DNA of 8,020 nucleotides, taken from Deltaproteobacteria bacterium (GTDB lineage Bacteria > Desulfobacterota > DSM-4660 > Desulfatiglandales > HGW-15). The stretch lies in contig JAIPEI010000156.1 of the NCBI GenBank assembly GCA_021737245.1, forward strand, positions 1 to 8,020. Reading direction: 5' to 3'. Positions 5,732 through 8,020 of this stretch are shown here, in pieces (position 1 is the first letter of the stretch; the number at the start of each line of letters is the position of its first letter). The notes under the pieces were generated by a model, which was not told where the DNA came from, did not search any database, and saw nothing but the letters and a program-made list of their open reading frames with translations. The translations under genes were made by a program, and so were the position numbers.

Positions 5732-6575
5732 GGTCTGAATCCCCGTGAATGCACAGGTAGTTTTCCGACAGGACCTTCCGGAGAACGTCCCGGTCGGGAA
5801 TCAACCGCTTCATGAATGCGAGGTACCGGCCGGAGAGCTCCGCCCACCCCAGGGTGGCGTCCGACCCGAAAAGCACCCGGTCCGGATGGGCCTGGATGAA
5901 TCCCGCGTAGGCCCCGGGCGCCTGCCGCATGAACGGCAGCAGGGAGGAGAAATCCGTGTACACGTGATCCAGGCCGTCCATGAGACCGGCCATGGCCTTC
6001 CGGGAGAAACCGAAGTGGGGGATGACAAAGGGGACACCGGGATGGGCCTTCAGAAGGTCCTCAACGAAGGAACCGTACCTCCGGAGATCCGCGTGAAAGA
6101 TGACGGGCCAGCGGAATGCGGCGGCCTGGGCCGCCAGGCGGGCGGTGAGCTCCTCGGACTCCCGCATGGAGCGGCCGAAAAGGTTCTTCCAACCGACCAT
6201 CCCGTTCTCCGGATCCTCCTCCGGGATGTAGAGGATCTTGAGCCCCCGGAACCCGGCCTGTTGAAACGGTCGGAGGTCCGTCAGGGCGTCCTCGATGTAG
6301 CGGCTGTCCAAGTAGGGAAACAGGGGAATGCCTTGAAGGTCCGTGCGAACGCATTCCGCCGGATCGGCCGGTTCGTCGAAAAGCGCCGGATCGACGTGCT
6401 CGTGATAAGCGGACGGGATCAGGTCCAGGCAGCGGCGGCGGTCCACCAGGTGGTATCCCATGATGATGACCGCCATGCCTCGAAGGCCGTCTTCCCGCAG
6501 GGAGGTCCAGCCCCGGGCCGCCTGTTCGAGCCGGCCCGGCCAGAGAAAGTGAACGTGGGCGTCGTAGTAGTCCAT
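5724..6575 (-). CDS. Amidohydrolase family 2 (TIM-barrel metal-dependent hydrolase)
   Basis: A 283-residue member of the amidohydrolase-2 group (related to ACMSD-type decarboxylases and other metal-dependent hydrolases). The metal ligands are in place: D-A-H7-V-H9 on strand 1, VIFH161 on strand 5, IPH187FGF on strand 6, and FGSD239A on strand 8. Lys113 in GLKIL lies on strand 4, where some subfamilies have a modified lysine. This pattern predicts a mononuclear or binuclear Zn/Mn centre acting by hydrolysis or decarboxylation. ATG at 6575 has AGGAAGGA just upstream, and the protein begins directly with the first strand, so the TTG frame back to 6656 is rejected. It is first in a two-gene unit with the class V PLP enzyme, which suggests a short pathway on an amino-acid-derived or heterocyclic substrate. 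That function is inference. Confidence 0.9.
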   Translation of the reverse strand: MDYYDAHVHFLWPGRLEQAARGWTSLREDGLRGMAVIIMGYHLVDRRRCLDLIPSAYHEHVDPALFDEPADPAECVRTDLQGIPLFPYLDSRYIEDALTDLRPFQQAGFRGLKILYIPEEDPENGMVGWKNLFGRSMRESEELTARLAAQAAAFRWPVIFHADLRRYGSFVEDLLKAHPGVPFVIPHFGFSRKAMAGLMDGLDHVYTDFSSLLPFMRQAPGAYAGFIQAHPDRVLFGSDATLGWAELSGRYLAFMKRLIPDRDVLRKVLSENYLCIHGDSDHA

Positions 6576-6627
6576 GAAATCCTTCCTTCCTGTAAAGCCC
6601 GGATCCGGAGACGTGCCTGTGGGTAAG

Positions 6628-6656
6628 GGTCTAGCACAGGCGCAGCCGTAAGACAA
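6628..6656 (-). promoter_or_regulatory. Candidate promoter of the amidohydrolase-aminotransferase unit
   Basis: On the minus strand TTGTCT (6656-6651) is followed after exactly 17 bp by TAGACC (6633-6628), with an extended -10 TG (TGTGCTAGACC). It lies about 50 bp before the ATG at 6575. The same TGTGCTAG core and spacing appear upstream of the osmC-like gene. Confidence 0.45.
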
Positions 6657-6718
6657 CCGCGCAGACCGCTCCCTCAGGCCGGCGGCTGCGGCCGTGAAAG
6701 GACGCGGCCGGCTTTGGG

Positions 6719-6772
6719 TTGATTTTCGAGCCGCCCTGTTTTAAGTTAAAACGTTAACCTTTTACATATATC
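6719..6772 (+). promoter_or_regulatory. AT-rich promoter/operator region of the DUF262 gene
   Basis: A sharp AT-rich island in otherwise GC-rich DNA. TTGATT (6719-6724) and TAAGTT (6742-6747) are 17 bp apart and could serve as -35/-10. A second -10-like TATATC is at 6767-6772. A perfect palindrome, TTTTAA-G-TTAAAA (6739-6751), overlaps the first -10, and GTTAA recurs at 6745 and 6753. These symmetric elements may be an operator. Which hexamers are used cannot be told from sequence. Confidence 0.35.
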
Positions 6773-6813
6773 TGTTTTCCGGCCTCGGAGACGCATGGGC
6801 GACCCGGGTCCGC

Positions 6814-6822
6814 AAAGGAGGT
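6814..6822 (+). promoter_or_regulatory. Ribosome binding site fixing the TTG start at 6827
   Basis: AAAGGAGGT is an essentially perfect match to the 16S anti-Shine-Dalgarno sequence, with GGAGG ending 5 nt before TTG at 6827. The next in-frame ATG is codon 13 and has no ribosome site, so TTG is the start. Confidence 0.8.
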
Positions 6823-6826
6823 CTCA

Positions 6827-7567
6827 TTGACAATCGGTCATCGCCATATCAGCACCCGGGAGATGAACATCCTGGATTTCGTCCGCAAGCTCACACAGGG
6901 GGCGTTCCTGATCCCGTCCTTCCAGCGCGAGTTTGTGTGGGATCCAGAGGACATCATTAAGCTCTGGGACAGCATCTACCGGTTCTATCCCGTCGGGAGC
7001 ATCCTCTACTGGAAGACGGACATCTCCCTCCACATTCATCGAAAGCTGGGAGGCTGGATTCTGCCGGAGGACGACCGCGGCGTGAGCAGGGGCGAGGAAG
7101 AGCGGGTCTACATCCTGGACGGGCAGCAGAGGGCCACCTCGCTTCTGGTTTCCCTGCTCGGGCGGCAGACGGGAATCAGGGGCAGGAGCGCCTTCGACGG
7201 TTCCCTGTATTTCGATGCGGCCACGGCCACCTTCTTCTTCGCCAAGGCCTTCGAGAGGCGCAGGCGGGAGGTCGACGAGCGGTTCCTCATCCCCCTCGGC
7301 GACCTCCTGGAATCGCATTCGGCGTTTCGCGCCTCCATCGACGACCGGGCCGGGAACGATCAGGCCGTTCGGGACAACCTGCTTCAGCTGAGCCGTGTGT
7401 TCACGGACTACAACCTGTCGTTCATCTGCATCCGAGGCTTCGACATCCCCGCGGTGCGGGAGATCTTCGAGCGGATCAACCAGGAGGGCAAGGGTCTGAA
7501 CTCCATGGATCTCATGATCGCCAGGACCTTCCGCAATTACGAGTACATGGTGGAGGATGATCTCTAG
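6827..7567 (+). CDS. Short DUF262 (GmrSD N-terminal domain) protein
   Basis: A 246-residue protein of the DUF262 family, a ParB/sulfiredoxin-like NTP-binding domain found in the GmrS half of GmrSD type IV restriction enzymes and in related defence proteins such as BrxU and SspE. The motifs are intact: IPSFQREFVWDPEDI (29-43) with the QR pair, YPVGSILYW (54-62), the signature ILDGQQRATSL (97-107), and EIFERINQEGKGLNSMDL (212-229). It stops 17 residues later. Family members usually run on for 100-400 residues, often into a DUF1524 His-Me/HNH nuclease domain. No H-N-H motif is present here or in the sequence after the stop. It begins with TTG behind a near-perfect ribosome site. It may be a natural stand-alone domain or a gene shortened at its 3' end. 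A role in defence is inferred from the family alone; no methylase, BREX or Ssp partner is in the window. Confidence 0.88.
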   Translation: MTIGHRHISTREMNILDFVRKLTQGAFLIPSFQREFVWDPEDIIKLWDSIYRFYPVGSILYWKTDISLHIHRKLGGWILPEDDRGVSRGEEERVYILDGQQRATSLLVSLLGRQTGIRGRSAFDGSLYFDAATATFFFAKAFERRRREVDERFLIPLGDLLESHSAFRASIDDRAGNDQAVRDNLLQLSRVFTDYNLSFICIRGFDIPAVREIFERINQEGKGLNSMDLMIARTFRNYEYMVEDDL

Positions 7568-7582
7568 GCCGCGCCGGCGGCC
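7567..7582 (+). terminator. Weak hairpin after the DUF262 stop
   Basis: GGCCGC and GCGGCC form a 6-bp stem around GCCG, overlapping the last base of the stop codon. The nearest pyrimidine run, CTCTTTCCTT, begins 9 nt further on, too far for a standard intrinsic terminator. It may only slow polymerase between this gene and the next. Confidence 0.25.
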
Positions 7583-7598
7583 GTCCGGAGCTCTTTCC

Positions 7599-7629
7599 TT
7601 GACAGGAAGGCGTGGATCGGGGAAAGAAT
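7599..7629 (+). promoter_or_regulatory. Candidate promoter of the glutamine-amidotransferase-like gene
   Basis: A perfect TTGACA (7599-7604) is followed after a rather long 19 bp by AAGAAT (7624-7629, 4 of 6 matches). The -35 sits inside a small palindrome (TTCCT-TGAC-AGGAA at 7595-7608; the left arm could be read one base further). The element lies 35 bp before the ATG at 7664 and would let the gene be expressed apart from the DUF262 gene. Confidence 0.3.
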
Positions 7630-7663
7630 GGGTGGCCCTATTTCGAGTCCTGACGGAGTGGAC

Positions 7664-8020
7664 ATGAAACCTTTGATCGGCATATCCTGCTCCCGGCAGA
7701 TCGGCGGGGCCTGGGGGAGTTACGACCCGGGCCATCCCATGGACTACGCGTTCGACGATTACAGCCGCGCCGTGCTCCACTGCGGCGGCGCGCCCGTGCT
7801 CATTCCGGTGGCCCAGAACCGGGGGACACTTTCCGCAATCCTCGACCGGATGGACGGGATCGTTCTCACCGGCGGGCCGGACGTGCACCCCCGCTTCTAC
7901 GGCGAAGATCCCCTTCCCCGCCTCGGGGATCTGGACGAGGAGCTGGATCGCATGGAGCTGGACCTGGTCCGCTCGGTCCTCGATCGGGACATGCCCCTGC
8001 TGGCCGTGTGCCGCGGCATC
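7664..8020 (+). CDS. Gamma-glutamyl-GABA hydrolase-like class I glutamine amidotransferase (peptidase C26), 5' part
   Basis: The first 119 codons of a protein of the PuuD/peptidase C26 family, normally ~240-260 residues, cut by the window end. These enzymes hydrolyse gamma-glutamyl amide bonds, for example gamma-glutamyl-GABA in putrescine breakdown, through a Cys-His-Glu triad. Visible marks are the start MKPLIGIS, the DDYSRAVLHCGGAPVLIP segment, DGIVLTGGPDVHPRFYGE (64-81) forming the oxyanion region, and PLLAVCRGI (111-119) with nucleophile Cys116. His and Glu lie beyond the edge. ATG at 7664 has GGAG 5 nt upstream. An in-frame ATG at 7628 and GTG at 7658 are less likely because the family begins at MKPLIGIS. 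It is in the same frame as the DUF262 gene, separated by that gene's TAG and 96 bp. The exact substrate is uncertain, since the family also serves other gamma-glutamyl compounds. Confidence 0.92.
   Translation, partial: MKPLIGISCSRQIGGAWGSYDPGHPMDYAFDDYSRAVLHCGGAPVLIPVAQNRGTLSAILDRMDGIVLTGGPDVHPRFYGEDPLPRLGDLDEELDRMELDLVRSVLDRDMPLLAVCRGI

Noticed and set aside
5745..6626. 293-codon plus-strand open frame
   Set aside because: Antisense shadow of the amidohydrolase, which has all its metal ligands on the minus strand.
6824..7888. 354-codon minus-strand open frame
   Set aside because: It runs antisense across both the DUF262 gene and the hydrolase gene, each with clear family motifs on the plus strand.
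1..8020. CRISPR array, tRNA, rRNA, insertion sequence or phage attachment site
   Set aside because: No regularly spaced repeats, cloverleaf, rRNA signature, transposase or integrase was recognised on either strand.

Overview
The window is GC-rich, densely packed bacterial chromosome. High GC at third codon positions, strong AGGAGG-type ribosome binding sites, several GTG/TTG starts and promoters of the form TTGNCN-17-TGTGCTAGRC all point to a high-GC proteobacterium. The ~567-residue unknown protein at 1389-3092 resembles a family I associate with deltaproteobacteria (Desulfobacterota), so that is my best guess for the host. No gene names the species. I see no rRNA, tRNA, CRISPR array, insertion sequence or integrase.

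Layout. 1-361: non-coding leader with an AT-rich patch and a candidate promoter. 362-1259 (+): two small heat-shock proteins (Hsp20) in tandem, then a hairpin terminator. 3862-1389 (-): a likely operon of a two-helix membrane protein, a 69-residue protein and a large soluble protein of unknown function. Before the large gene lies a 177-198 bp gap that may hide another small reading frame. 4095-4490 (+): an OsmC/Ohr-type protein, divergent from that operon and preceded by a GC-rich leader hairpin. 6575-4544 (-): a two-gene unit, a TIM-barrel amidohydrolase followed with an 8-bp overlap by a class V PLP-dependent aminotransferase/desulfurase-like enzyme. 6827-7567 (+): a short DUF262 (GmrSD N-terminal domain) protein that stops just after that domain. 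7664-8020 (+): the 5' part of a class I glutamine amidotransferase-like hydrolase (PuuD/peptidase C26), cut by the window edge.

How they fit together. The left half has a stress flavour: two ATP-independent chaperones and a peroxide-detoxification or redox family member. The amidohydrolase and aminotransferase are overlapping and very probably co-translated, but their substrate cannot be read from sequence. The DUF262 gene has its own AT-rich upstream region and no visible partner nuclease domain, and it is the one gene related to known anti-phage or modification-dependent restriction proteins. I see no complete new multi-gene system. The items most worth a second look are the orphan DUF262 protein, the unknown three-gene minus-strand operon, and possible RNA-level control upstream of the hsp20 and osmC-like genes.
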